NCBI GenBank assembly: GCA_965208605.1
Contig: OZ242345.1
Location: forward strand, 1,736,001 to 1,800,000
DNA: 64,000 nucleotides
DNA from: UBA9659 sp965208605
GTDB lineage: Bacteria; Pseudomonadota; Gammaproteobacteria; Pseudomonadales; Azotimanducaceae
Direction: 5' to 3'
Shown here: piece after piece, positions 32,224-41,684 of the stretch
Layout: the number at the start of each line of letters is the position of its first letter
How positions within the stretch are numbered: the stretch's first letter is position 1
Notes under the pieces: generated by a model
The model's input: only the letters and a program-made list of their open reading frames with translations
What the model was told of the DNA's origin: nothing
Database searches by the model: none
Translations under genes and position numbers: made by a program

Positions 32224-33390
32224 ATGTCATTTGAGCATCTAGCGTTTGCCCGCCATTGGCGGTTATCCGAAGCAACAGCCTATAAGTTTGGGCAGTGCCA
32301 GGCTTTAGTGGACACGATTGCCCTGGTGCCCCTCAGCCTCAAAATCCAGGAACACCTCAAGCAGGTTGCCCTGCTCAAGGGTGCCCAGGCGAGTACGGCC
32401 ATTGAGGGTAATAATCTCACTGAGGAAGAAATCGAAAAAATCATGAAAGGCGGGCATCTTTCGGAGAGCAAAGCCTATCAAGTGCAGGAAGTACAAAATA
32501 TCTTAGATGCGATGTATGAAATCGAAAATTATGCACTTGATCAGAAGTCGCCCGGAATTATCACACCAGACTTGTTGCGCCAATATCATCGTCTGGTAGG
32601 TAAAAAATTATCCGCACCATTTAACGCCGTGCCCGGGCAGTTCGCACAAAATAGACGGATAGTAGGGGGTTACCGCTGCCCTCCGCCAGGGAGAGAAAAG
32701 CATCAAGTAGAGGGATTGGTGACACAACTCTGTGAATGGTTACAACAAGAATTTAAATATGCATCTGGCAAGCAGTCATTTATGGATGGCATCCTGCAAG
32801 CAATCGTGACTCATGTGTATATTGAATGGGTTCATCCTTTTGATGATGGCAATGGGCGCACCGGTCGGCTGGTTGAGTTTTATCTCTTGCTGAGAACGGG
32901 AGTGCCTGATATTTGCGCTCATACCCTCTCCAATCATTACAACAAGACCCGACCGCAATACTACGAGCATCTAAGCAGGTGCCGGGATAAAAAGGATTTA
33001 ACCTCGTTTATAGATTATGCAGTTGCCGGGTTCTTAGATGGGCTCAAAGAAGTTTGGGGGGAAATTGCATTAGAGTTGTTTGAAAAAGCCTGGCGTGGAC
33101 ATGTGTATGACAAGTTCGCTGAAATAAAATTGAGCAGGGCGGTCTTCAAAAGACGCCGACGATTACTATTGGAGATACCACTTTTTAAATCATACGATAT
33201 TGAAGACATTCAATATGCAGTCCCTAATATTGCTCGAGAATATGACGGAGTAAGCTCATCCACGGTACAACGAGATATTAAATATATGAAAGACGCGAAG
33301 TTGTTGGTTGTGGACCCTGAGTCTGGAAAAATTTCTGCCAATGCAGATATTCTGATTGATAAGTATCCCGACCGACGACCGTCAACATAG
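32224..33390 (+). CDS. Fic family protein (AMP-transferase type)
   Basis: A 388-residue protein that probably transfers AMP from ATP to hydroxyl side chains of target proteins. The complete active-site motif HPFDDGNGRTGR is at about residues 203-214. An N-terminal self-inhibitory helix motif, STAIEGN (residues 57-63), fits the (S/T)xxxE(G/N) rule for class II Fic proteins, so the enzyme is likely kept off until the helix moves. The C-terminal region (about 290-388) looks like a winged helix (VFKRRRRLLLEIPLF, then REYDGVSSSTVQRDIKYMKD), suggesting DNA binding. No antitoxin gene is adjacent. It sits between a restriction enzyme and isocitrate dehydrogenase. Confidence 0.92.
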   Translation: MSFEHLAFARHWRLSEATAYKFGQCQALVDTIALVPLSLKIQEHLKQVALLKGAQASTAIEGNNLTEEEIEKIMKGGHLSESKAYQVQEVQNILDAMYEIENYALDQKSPGIITPDLLRQYHRLVGKKLSAPFNAVPGQFAQNRRIVGGYRCPPPGREKHQVEGLVTQLCEWLQQEFKYASGKQSFMDGILQAIVTHVYIEWVHPFDDGNGRTGRLVEFYLLLRTGVPDICAHTLSNHYNKTRPQYYEHLSRCRDKKDLTSFIDYAVAGFLDGLKEVWGEIALELFEKAWRGHVYDKFAEIKLSRAVFKRRRRLLLEIPLFKSYDIEDIQYAVPNIAREYDGVSSSTVQRDIKYMKDAKLLVVDPESGKISANADILIDKYPDRRPST

Positions 33391-33495
33391 TGCCTCCAAC
33401 ATAGCACCACCCCGCCCCGCCCATGCCCCCCACCCGTTACCATATCCTAGGTTTTATACATTATACTTAAAGGCTTTAAGGCAATAGAAGCACCC

Positions 33496-35724
33496 ATGAC
33501 AGACACACTCAAAATTATTTATACCGAAACAGATGAAGCGCCGAGACTCGCTACATTTTCCTTCCTTCCTATCATCAGAGTATTTACTGACGCCGCGGGC
33601 ATAGAAGTTGACACTAGGGATATTTCTCTGGCGGGGCGCATTATTGCTGCCTTCCCGGAACGCATGACCGATGCCCAGCGCACTAGTGATGCGCTTGCGG
33701 AACTTGGTGCCTTGACCCAAAAGCCGGAGGCAAACATCATCAAGTTGCCCAACATCAGCGCATCTAGCCCGCAACTGCAAGAGGCGATCCAGGAACTTCA
33801 AGACAAGGGCTACGATTTGCCTGAGTATCCTGAAGAACCGCAAGACGATGCAGCGATTGCCATCAAGGCGCGTTACGACGCGGTCAAGGGGAGTGCCGTC
33901 AATCCGGTGTTGCGCGAAGGGAACTCCGACCGCCGAGCACCCAAGGCAATCAAAAATTACGCCAAGAAGTATCCCCACAGAATGGGTGCTTGGTCTCCAG
34001 AGTCGCGCTCGCATGTCGTACACATGGACGGCGGCGACTTTTATGAAACCGAAAAGTCAATCGTCATGCACAAGGACGACAACCTCAGGATTGAGTTTAC
34101 TGATGCTGACGGCTCCCAAACCCTGGCTGACGCGGTGGCAGTTGAAACTGGCGAGGTGGTGGACGCCTCTTTTATGAGCAAAAAAAGTTTGTGTGATTTC
34201 CTCGCGCGGGAGATTACCACAACCGAGAAGGGCGTCCTCTGGTCCTTGCACTTGAAAGCCACCATGATGAAAGTGTCCGACCCGATTATTTTTGGGCACG
34301 CTGTTGAAGCCTATTACCAGACCGCCTTTGACAAACATGCCGTAGTCTTTGAGCAGCTTGGCGTTGATGTCAACAATGGCGTTGGCGATCTGTACGAGAA
34401 AATCAAGAAGCTGCCGGACGACCAACGCGCCGCCATTGAAGCGGACCTGAATAACTGTCTGATAGAGGGTCCCGACCTTGCCATGGTGAACTCGGACAAG
34501 GGCATTACTAATTTGCATGTTCCCAGCGACATCATCATTGATGCGTCCATGCCGGCCGCCATCCGCGAATCAGGAAAGATGTGGGGCCCCGACGGCGAGC
34601 TGCAGGATATGAAAGCACTCATCCCTGATCGCAGCTACGCCAACCTTTATGTGGAGACGATGAAGGAATGTATCGCCGGGGGGGCGTTTGATCCCACCAC
34701 CATGGGTTCCATACCCAATGTCGGGTTAATGGCGCAGAAGGCTGAAGAATACGGTTCTCACGACACCACTTTTGAGATGCCCGGTAGCGGCACAGTTCGG
34801 GTGCTTGATTCCTCAGGCAAGACACTACTTGAGCATGCGGTTGACCGCGGCGACATCTGGCGCCTGTGCCGAGTCAAGGATGGTCCCGTTCGTAATTGGG
34901 TAGAACTTGCGGTAAGCCGCGCCAGAGAAACCGGGACGCCAGTAGTCTTTTGGCTAGATAAAAATCGCGCCCACGATGCGACCCTGATTAAAAAGGTTAA
35001 CCGCTACCTGCAGGCATACGATCTGTCCGGTTTGGAATATCACCTCATGCCCGTGGCCGAGGCAACCAGATTCTCATTACAAAGAATGCGTGCTGGCGAG
35101 GATACGATTTCCGCAACCGGCAATGTGCTTCGGGACTATCTGACGGATCTATTCCCGATACTTGAAGTGGGCACCAGCGCAAAAATGCTGTCTATTGTGT
35201 CTCTTATTAAGGGCGGGGGACTTTTTGAAACCGGTGCTGGCGGCTCAGCGCCCAAGCATGTGCAACAGTTTGTGGCGGAAGGGCATTTGAGATGGGATTC
35301 TCTTGGTGAATTCCTTGCGCTGAGTGCATCGCTGGAACATCTTGCGGCATCTTATGCTAAACCCCAGGCAAAAATTCTAGCGGATACTTTGAATGATGCC
35401 ATTGGGCAATTTCTGGAGAGCAACAAATCGCCCTCCAGAAAAGTGCATGAAATTGATAATCGCGGGAGCCACTTTTATCTCGCGCTTTACTGGGCGCAAG
35501 CTGTCGCCAAGCAGGCTCAGGAACCGGAACTGAAAGAAAAGTTTGCCCAGCTGGCGGAAGCACTGCTAGAGAATGAAGCTAAGATCAATGAGGAACTGCT
35601 TGCTGCTCAAGGGCATGCTGTTGATATTGGCGGCTACTACGCGCCGGATGTACAACTTGCTACTCAAGCCATGCGCCCTTCCAAAACTCTGAATGATATC
35701 CTGAGCGACTTTGTGAACGACTAG
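33496..35724 (+). CDS. icd2: Monomeric NADP-dependent isocitrate dehydrogenase
   Basis: Oxidatively decarboxylates isocitrate to 2-oxoglutarate with NADP in the citric acid cycle. The 742 residues and the opening IIYTETDEAPRLATFSFLPIIRVF identify the monomeric (IDH-II) type, which is unrelated in length to the dimeric enzyme. Hallmarks include KNYAKKYPHRMGAWSPESRSHVVHMDGGDFY, PDLAMVNSDKGITNLHVPSDIIIDASMPA (substrate site), and the C-terminal RGSHFYLALYWAQAVA. Its own promoter region lies in the 105-bp gap after the Fic gene; a repeat follows. A core metabolic gene inserted between accessory ones. Confidence 0.95.
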   Translation: MTDTLKIIYTETDEAPRLATFSFLPIIRVFTDAAGIEVDTRDISLAGRIIAAFPERMTDAQRTSDALAELGALTQKPEANIIKLPNISASSPQLQEAIQELQDKGYDLPEYPEEPQDDAAIAIKARYDAVKGSAVNPVLREGNSDRRAPKAIKNYAKKYPHRMGAWSPESRSHVVHMDGGDFYETEKSIVMHKDDNLRIEFTDADGSQTLADAVAVETGEVVDASFMSKKSLCDFLAREITTTEKGVLWSLHLKATMMKVSDPIIFGHAVEAYYQTAFDKHAVVFEQLGVDVNNGVGDLYEKIKKLPDDQRAAIEADLNNCLIEGPDLAMVNSDKGITNLHVPSDIIIDASMPAAIRESGKMWGPDGELQDMKALIPDRSYANLYVETMKECIAGGAFDPTTMGSIPNVGLMAQKAEEYGSHDTTFEMPGSGTVRVLDSSGKTLLEHAVDRGDIWRLCRVKDGPVRNWVELAVSRARETGTPVVFWLDKNRAHDATLIKKVNRYLQAYDLSGLEYHLMPVAEATRFSLQRMRAGEDTISATGNVLRDYLTDLFPILEVGTSAKMLSIVSLIKGGGLFETGAGGSAPKHVQQFVAEGHLRWDSLGEFLALSASLEHLAASYAKPQAKILADTLNDAIGQFLESNKSPSRKVHEIDNRGSHFYLALYWAQAVAKQAQEPELKEKFAQLAEALLENEAKINEELLAAQGHAVDIGGYYAPDVQLATQAMRPSKTLNDILSDFVND

Positions 35725-35732
35725 CTGAGCGA

Positions 35733-35835
35733 TTCCCCGTCATTCTTTCTCGCCGCTCCTGTTTGTCATTTCCACCCTAGGCGGGAGTGACAAATAATGG
35801 AGCGAAGCGGGAATCCAGTGGTTTGCCCCGCCCGC
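35733..35835. repeat. Dispersed hairpin repeat with a nested second unit
   Basis: The outer unit (cgtcattctttctcgcc ... gaagcgggaatccagtgg) contains within its loop a second unit of the same kind, gtcatttccaccctaggcgg then gagtgac, flanked by arms gctcctgttt / aaataatggagc. This looks like one repeat inserted in the loop of another, or a hairpin extended by copying. Confidence 0.7.
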
Positions 35836-35936
35836 CGTCATTTGCCCTTCTCTGCAACTATCACAGTCCTGGAGTAGAATGTGCATCCGCTGAGCCCCGC
35901 GGCAGCCCTCCCATGACACCATCAGGAAACCAGACC

Positions 35937-37406
35937 ATGCCTTCTCAAAAGCCTTCTCATCTTGAACCCCTCATCGCCAATCCCAAGGCCGGGCCCGCTT
36001 CCACAGCTGAGCCGGTGGAAGTTACCTCACCCTATTCGGGAGAGGTGCTCGCCACCCTGGCACCATGCAGTGCTACTCAGATAGAAGCTAGCCTAGCGAC
36101 TGCTCAGGACCTCTCCCGCAACAAATCTGCATGGCTAAGCCTGGACGAACGCTGCACCATACTGGAGACAACGGCAAGCATTATGCAGACGCGCTTTGAT
36201 GAATTGGCGGCAGGCGCGGCGGCCGAGGGCGGCAAGCCGCTGATGGATTCCAGGCTGGAAGTCAAACGCGCCATTGAGGGGGTGCAGCTTTGTATTGAGA
36301 CCATTCGTAGCGAGGCGGGGGCGGTCATACCCATGTTCGGTGCTGACCAGACGCATCATCGCCTTGCCTTCACCCAGAAGGAACCGATTGGTGTGGTGGT
36401 GGCAGTCAGTGCTTTCAATCATCCGCTAAATCTGATTGTGCATCAGGTAGCCCCGGCTATTGCGGCGGGTTGCCCGGTCCTGGTGAAACCCGCCGAGGCC
36501 ACGCCCCTGTCCTGTCATCGCTTTGTGTCCATTTTGCATGAGGCCGGGCTACCGCCGGCCTGGTGTCAAATGATTATGACGGAGCATCTGGAGCATGCCA
36601 CCGCTCTGGTGACCGACCCCAGGGTTGGATTTTTCTCTTTTATCGGCAGCGCTAAGGTGGGCTGGATGTTGCGCTCTCGCTTGGCACCAGGCACTCGTTG
36701 TGCTCTGGAACACGGTGGTGTTGCCCCGGTGATTGTTGATGAAACTGCTGACGTGCAGACACTTCTGCCCGCACTATTAAAAGGGGGCTATTACCATGCG
36801 GGGCAGGTCTGCGTATCAGTCCAGCGGGTTTTTGTGCATGCAAAACTCTTCCCCCAGGTGGCCGAACAACTGGCTACCTCGGCGGCGGCACTTCGGGTCG
36901 GGGATCCGCTGTCGGCAGACACTGAGGTGGGCCCGCTGATCAATGCCGGCGAGCTGCATCGGGTGGATAGCTGGATTAAGGAAGCCACAGATGCGGGTGC
37001 CAACCTTGCCACGGGCGGCGACCTGCTGGGCAATGGTTGTATGCAACCTGCGTTGCTGCTTGAGCCACCGCCGGAAACTAAAGTCACTCAGCGGGAAATA
37101 TTTGGTCCCGTGATTTGCCTTTATCCCTACAGCAATCTTGATACTGCTATTACAGCTGCCAACAGCCTGCCCTATGCCTTTCAAGCTGCAGTATTCGCGC
37201 AGGATATTGACCGGGCATTCAACATCTATCATCAATTAGATGCCTCGGCGGTGATGCTGAATGATCACTCTGCGTTTCGCCAAGATCAGATGCCCTTTGC
37301 TGGATTGCGGGAGTCGGGGCTAGGTATTGGCGGGATTCCTCATACTATTGGAGACATGCAGATTGATAAGATGATGGTTATCAAGGCAAGGCGGAGTCTG
37401 TTGTGA
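35937..37406 (+). CDS. Aldehyde dehydrogenase family protein
   Basis: NAD(P)-dependent oxidation of an aldehyde to its acid or CoA-free carboxylate. From ATG 35937 (preceded by cagga) the protein is 489 residues, normal for the family; ATG 35913 is an alternative. Motifs: FNHPLNLIVHQVAPAIAAGCPVLVKPAEATPLS (NAD-binding), FIGSAKVGW, LEHGGVAPVIV (general-base glutamate), YHAGQVCVSVQRVFVH (catalytic cysteine), and EIFGPVICLYPY. The C-terminal PFAGLRESGLGIGGIPHTIGDM is also typical. Substrate not evident. An McrB-related gene starts 40 bp downstream, without clear functional link. Confidence 0.92.
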   Translation: MPSQKPSHLEPLIANPKAGPASTAEPVEVTSPYSGEVLATLAPCSATQIEASLATAQDLSRNKSAWLSLDERCTILETTASIMQTRFDELAAGAAAEGGKPLMDSRLEVKRAIEGVQLCIETIRSEAGAVIPMFGADQTHHRLAFTQKEPIGVVVAVSAFNHPLNLIVHQVAPAIAAGCPVLVKPAEATPLSCHRFVSILHEAGLPPAWCQMIMTEHLEHATALVTDPRVGFFSFIGSAKVGWMLRSRLAPGTRCALEHGGVAPVIVDETADVQTLLPALLKGGYYHAGQVCVSVQRVFVHAKLFPQVAEQLATSAAALRVGDPLSADTEVGPLINAGELHRVDSWIKEATDAGANLATGGDLLGNGCMQPALLLEPPPETKVTQREIFGPVICLYPYSNLDTAITAANSLPYAFQAAVFAQDIDRAFNIYHQLDASAVMLNDHSAFRQDQMPFAGLRESGLGIGGIPHTIGDMQIDKMMVIKARRSLL

Positions 37407-37446
37407 AGCGTTAGTTTTTGATGTTTAGAGTAGAGGTGATTGAGCG

Positions 37447-38115
37447 ATGAATGGGATTCCCCCATGGGTAAAGTGGTTTGGGGATTTGGTCGCTAAGATC
37501 GATGAGGATAAACTGCGGAACTTGGATAAGGAGGATGGACCGGATTGGGGTAATAAGAATATTGATCCCTTCTCTTTCATACTCTATTTCGCGCAAACTT
37601 TTAATTATGAGCCTGAGCGCAAGAATCAGGTGAGCGATGTCTTTAATATAGACAATCATGGTGTTTGTTTTATACCAACACTGCGATGGCCAGGTGATTT
37701 TCGTGAGGATGATGAGAAAGACTGCAAGTACGCCGATAATACTGAGTCGCTGTGGAAACTATTCCGACAGGCGCGTCAGGGTATAAAGAAGATTGAGGAC
37801 GAAGATTTTGCTATTAATTTTGCTATCGCCTTAGGTATCAATGATGTTGGGCTTGGAAAGCTAACGCTGGGTTTGTTTTTCATTAACCCTAAAGACTTTT
37901 TCCCCATAATTGAGGCCACTATGCCCATAATTCAGGAAAAGCTTAGGGGGCATAAGTATTTTGAATTATGTTCCCTTAAAAAATTAAAAAATCAAATTGA
38001 AAATGGCGAGCAAGGGTGGATAGATTACAAATGTCTGCTGAGTGAATTTAAATCTGTTTCCAATGGGAAACCTTTTTATGAAATCTATGAAGAGTGGATT
38101 AACGCCGAAGAATGA
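37447..38115 (+). CDS. Stand-alone copy of the McrB N-terminal domain
   Basis: A 222-residue protein that is a paralogue of the first 220 residues of the McrB-like protein encoded directly downstream. Shared blocks include P.WV.WF.DL..KIDE, IDPFSF.LYF..TF, SLWKLFRQARQGI, DDVG-like GLGKLTLGLFFINPKDFFPI and GEQGW.DYK.LL..F.SV..GK.FYEI. It lacks the AAA+ motor. The leader before both starts is also similar (agaggtgattgagc then ATG at 5 bp or less), so gene and leader were duplicated together. In McrB the N-terminal part reads the methylated target, so this copy could be a second recognition module, a decoy or a regulator. Confidence 0.75.
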   Translation: MNGIPPWVKWFGDLVAKIDEDKLRNLDKEDGPDWGNKNIDPFSFILYFAQTFNYEPERKNQVSDVFNIDNHGVCFIPTLRWPGDFREDDEKDCKYADNTESLWKLFRQARQGIKKIEDEDFAINFAIALGINDVGLGKLTLGLFFINPKDFFPIIEATMPIIQEKLRGHKYFELCSLKKLKNQIENGEQGWIDYKCLLSEFKSVSNGKPFYEIYEEWINAEE

Positions 38116-38187
38116 TGCTAGTTATCAAGACTAAGCGGGATCTGTTGTAAAATGTCGGGTCTTCTAAAATATAGAGGTGATTGAGCA

Positions 38188-40368
38188 ATGAGTGATATTC
38201 CTGTCTGGGTAAGTTGGTTCCATGATCTGGCCAATAAGATCGATGAGGTTGGAGAAACTGGGCTGATTGAGCGCGTCAAGCAGGTTGATTGGAGGAAAGA
38301 TGATCCCGCCATACTCAGGTATGGAGATGAAAGTATTGACCCATTCTCCTTCTTATACTTTCTTGCGCACACTTTTGATACACAGCGCAAGGAAATCGTC
38401 AAAGAAAGCGTGAGCAAGGTCTTTGGAATAGAAAATCAGGATATTTTCTCTGGTGAAGGACAGTCAAAATTCTTTCCTATTTCACGAACGGTGGTATTAG
38501 CATTGTTTCATGATGGTAAAGAATTCTATTCCGAGTTGCTGTGGAGACTGTTCCGACAGGCACATCAGGGTATGGATGCGATTGATGCCGATGATTTTGC
38601 CGCTACTTTAGACATCAGAAATGCAGGGCCTGCAAAACTAACGCAGTGCTTCTTTCTCATTAATCATGAAGACTTTATGCCCATAGATCAGGCAACACTC
38701 AGCAGGCATAAGGCATTTTATTTGCCATCCATTTCAAAAGCAACTATGCAAATGAAAGAGGGCACTCAAGGGCTGGACTATTACAAATCTCTGCTAAAGA
38801 AATTCCAATCCGTTTTCCCGGGGCGTTCTTTTTATGAAATCAATGCCGAACTTATGGCCGACAAACAAAATAGAACTACAAAGCAGAAAGAACAAAAAAA
38901 ACAGAAGAAGACATCTAAGGGAGATAAATCAATGACACATCCACTCAATCAAATCCTCTATGGTCCACCGGGCACGGGTAAGACCTGGAACACAGTCAAT
39001 CATGCGCTGGCAATTATTGAAGACAAGGATGTCAAGGCACTTGAAGAAGAAGGACGCGACTCAGTCAAGCAACGTTTTGATGCGTTAAAAGACGAGGGGC
39101 AAATTGAAATGGTGACCTTCCACCAAAACTTCGCCTATGAAGATTTTATTGAAGGCATTAGGCCGGTTTTGGATGACGACAGTGATGATTCCATCAATGT
39201 ACATTATGAAATTGTTGATGGTATTTTTAAGACTATCGCCGATAGGGCGAAGACAAATTTGGTGCAACCAGGCCAGGATAAAAAAGCGATTAACATATCT
39301 GCTTTGCTGGGAGTCCTCGCGGAGCATATAGAAGAGCGATTAGAAAATGGAGAAAAACTAACTTTCCACCCGGGAAGGGTTGATTATGAAATCACTCATA
39401 TAAACAGAAAACAAAACGGGGAGTTTCGATCCATAAGTGCTCTCAATACAAACACACAAATAACAACTAATTTTGCAAGACAAGTTATTGAAAGGGACTA
39501 CGTTAACTTTCTTAAAAGTGAAATTAAATCGCATGATGATATTGCTCCCAGATACAAACATACTCTTGAGAAACATCCTCTCGCCAGGCTTTACTTCGGT
39601 CTGTACAAATGGTTAAAGAAAATCCAGGACGCATTGAATCCAGAAGAATTACAAGGTGACACAACAAGTCTTGAGAGTCTTAAGTATGTATTGATTATTG
39701 ATGAAATAAATCGCGGCAATATTGCCAAGATTTTTGGCGAATTGATTACCCTGATTGAACAAAGCAAACGCATTGGTGAATCAGACGCAACAACCGCTAC
39801 TTTGCCCTATTCCAGCAATAGCATGGAAGGTGGTTTTGGCGTGCCGAACAATCTTTACATCATCGGCACTATGAATACTGCCGACCGCTCCATCGCCCCC
39901 TTGGATACGGCATTGCGGCGGCGTTTTGATTTTATTGAAATGATGCCAGAGTCAGAGCACCCACTGATTAGCCAGAATCTTGACGGCGTGAATTGCCAAC
40001 AGCTGTTATCGGTGGTGAATGAGCGCATCACCGCGCTAATTGATCGTGAACATCAAATCGGACACAGTTATTTTATTGATATTAACAGCATGGCGCAGCT
40101 TGCTGATGCATTCAAAAATAGAATTATTCCTCTACTAGAAGAATATTTTTATGATGATAGAGAGAAAATAAGCCTTGTATTGAATAATAATAAATTCATG
40201 ACCAGTGAAAAAATAAAAACCGAGTTGTTCCGTAACACCGAATTCATAGATACCGAAAAAATGATTTATGAATTGATCAAACCAGACAGCGAGGAATGGA
40301 TAATCCCAGAGAATTACCAAGCCATCTATCAATCCAAGCCACAAGTGGAAGTAGCGGATGCAACATAA
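38188..40368 (+). CDS. mcrB: McrB-like AAA+ GTPase of a McrBC restriction system
   Basis: The motor and recognition subunit of a modification-dependent restriction system. The 726 residues comprise an N-terminal recognition domain (1-225, paralogous to the preceding gene), a lysine-rich linker (KQKEQKKQKKTSKGD, about 230-245), and the McrB-type AAA+ domain: Walker A LYGPPGTGKTWN at about 256-267, VTFHQNFAYEDFIEGIRP, Walker B LIIDEINRGNIAKIFGELITLIE at about 506-528, and the sensor region GTMNTADRSIAPLDTALRRRFDF. The N-terminal domain is not the classic E. coli McrB type, so its target specificity probably differs. Its end overlaps mcrC by 11 bp. Confidence 0.92.
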   Translation: MSDIPVWVSWFHDLANKIDEVGETGLIERVKQVDWRKDDPAILRYGDESIDPFSFLYFLAHTFDTQRKEIVKESVSKVFGIENQDIFSGEGQSKFFPISRTVVLALFHDGKEFYSELLWRLFRQAHQGMDAIDADDFAATLDIRNAGPAKLTQCFFLINHEDFMPIDQATLSRHKAFYLPSISKATMQMKEGTQGLDYYKSLLKKFQSVFPGRSFYEINAELMADKQNRTTKQKEQKKQKKTSKGDKSMTHPLNQILYGPPGTGKTWNTVNHALAIIEDKDVKALEEEGRDSVKQRFDALKDEGQIEMVTFHQNFAYEDFIEGIRPVLDDDSDDSINVHYEIVDGIFKTIADRAKTNLVQPGQDKKAINISALLGVLAEHIEERLENGEKLTFHPGRVDYEITHINRKQNGEFRSISALNTNTQITTNFARQVIERDYVNFLKSEIKSHDDIAPRYKHTLEKHPLARLYFGLYKWLKKIQDALNPEELQGDTTSLESLKYVLIIDEINRGNIAKIFGELITLIEQSKRIGESDATTATLPYSSNSMEGGFGVPNNLYIIGTMNTADRSIAPLDTALRRRFDFIEMMPESEHPLISQNLDGVNCQQLLSVVNERITALIDREHQIGHSYFIDINSMAQLADAFKNRIIPLLEEYFYDDREKISLVLNNNKFMTSEKIKTELFRNTEFIDTEKMIYELIKPDSEEWIIPENYQAIYQSKPQVEVADAT

Positions 40369-41638
40369 ACCGAGGATTCTTAGGGAATATGATGAGGTCA
40401 ATGAAAGTAGTACCTCATTCAATGCGGCGGAAATTGCAGAATTAAAAGAATTCGCTATAAGTCATACCCACGATAAAGAAGGCAAATACCACCCAGTACT
40501 GGAAGTACGCAACGGGAAATTAAAAACGCAGAATTATGTTGGTGTTATCCAGACGCGCAAAGGAGGGGTGCTGGAAATCCTGCCTAAAGTAGATTTCAGT
40601 GATGACGATGGCGATGATGATGACGATGATAAAAAGGCAACGAAAACCAAGCATGTCTTTTTACAAATGCTCCGCACCTGGCGGCAGATGAGACACGCGA
40701 ACCTGAATGAAGGCGGTATTCGTGCTATACAAAATTTTAACATGCTGGAAATTTTTGTTCGTTTGTTTTTGGAAAATCTAGTGCTACTCACAAAGCGAGG
40801 CATAGCGAAGCACTACACACCCGTTGAGGAAAATCTATCGCGATTAAAAGGACGTATTTTATTTCCCCAACATATACGAGAAAATCTTACCAACCGCGCC
40901 CGATTTTATGTGCGATACGATGATTTCAATGCGAATCGCCCAGCCAATCGCCTCATTCATAGCACCATTGATACACTCAAACCCCTAGTCAAACAATCGT
41001 ATAACCAACAACTTTTGCATCAGATGGAAATTTGTTTCAACGATACTCCAGTGTCAAAACACTACTTAGATGATTGGCGCAAACATAAAATTGACCGCAG
41101 CATGCAGCATTATCAGTCCGTCATGCAGTGGGTTGGTCTGTTTCTGTTCGGGCAGGGGTTGGCAACTTTTTCCGGCAAGCATATTGAACGTTGCTTACTC
41201 TTTCCTATGGAACAAATATTTGAGGATTTTGTTGCCGATAGTTTTCGTAAACACCCAAACGATTTTGATGTTAAGACTCAAAGCACTTCCAAATATCTAG
41301 CAAAGACGGGCAACAACAATGTATTTCAGCTGCGCCCAGATATTGTGCTACATACCAACGAAACAAAGTTTATCCTGGACACCAAATGGAAACGCATTAA
41401 CGAACAGCCTACTAACTCAAAACGCGGCATTAGCCAAGCGGACATGTATCAGTTATTTGCTTATGGAAAAAAATACGACTGCAGAAGAGTTGCGCTGATT
41501 TATCCGCAGACCCGGTATTTTAAGAAAGAATTTCGTTATGAATTTGACAACAAGTTGCATCTACTATGTTTGCCGTTTGATGTCGCTAAACCTAGTAATA
41601 GTGTTACCAAGATCATTGAGCGACTCCAAGTTACTTAA
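40358..41638 (+). CDS. mcrC: McrC-like nuclease subunit
   Basis: The endonuclease partner of McrB; it stimulates the McrB motor and cuts DNA between modified sites. The 426-residue protein has the family N-terminal beta-rich region (VRNGKLKTQNYVGVIQTRKGGVLEILPKVDF), central LLFPMEQIFEDFVAD, and the PD-(D/E)xK site RPDIVLHTNETKFILDTKWK at about residues 325-345. An acidic tract of consecutive aspartates (about residues 84-93) is encoded by gat/gac repeats at 40600-40635. The start at 40358 overlaps mcrB by 11 bp, so the two are co-translated. Closing gene of the cluster. Confidence 0.9.
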   Translation: MQHKPRILREYDEVNESSTSFNAAEIAELKEFAISHTHDKEGKYHPVLEVRNGKLKTQNYVGVIQTRKGGVLEILPKVDFSDDDGDDDDDDKKATKTKHVFLQMLRTWRQMRHANLNEGGIRAIQNFNMLEIFVRLFLENLVLLTKRGIAKHYTPVEENLSRLKGRILFPQHIRENLTNRARFYVRYDDFNANRPANRLIHSTIDTLKPLVKQSYNQQLLHQMEICFNDTPVSKHYLDDWRKHKIDRSMQHYQSVMQWVGLFLFGQGLATFSGKHIERCLLFPMEQIFEDFVADSFRKHPNDFDVKTQSTSKYLAKTGNNNVFQLRPDIVLHTNETKFILDTKWKRINEQPTNSKRGISQADMYQLFAYGKKYDCRRVALIYPQTRYFKKEFRYEFDNKLHLLCLPFDVAKPSNSVTKIIERLQVT

Positions 41639-41684
41639 GTACTATCCTTCCAACATCCCATCATTCCTTGCCAGGTGCATAATG

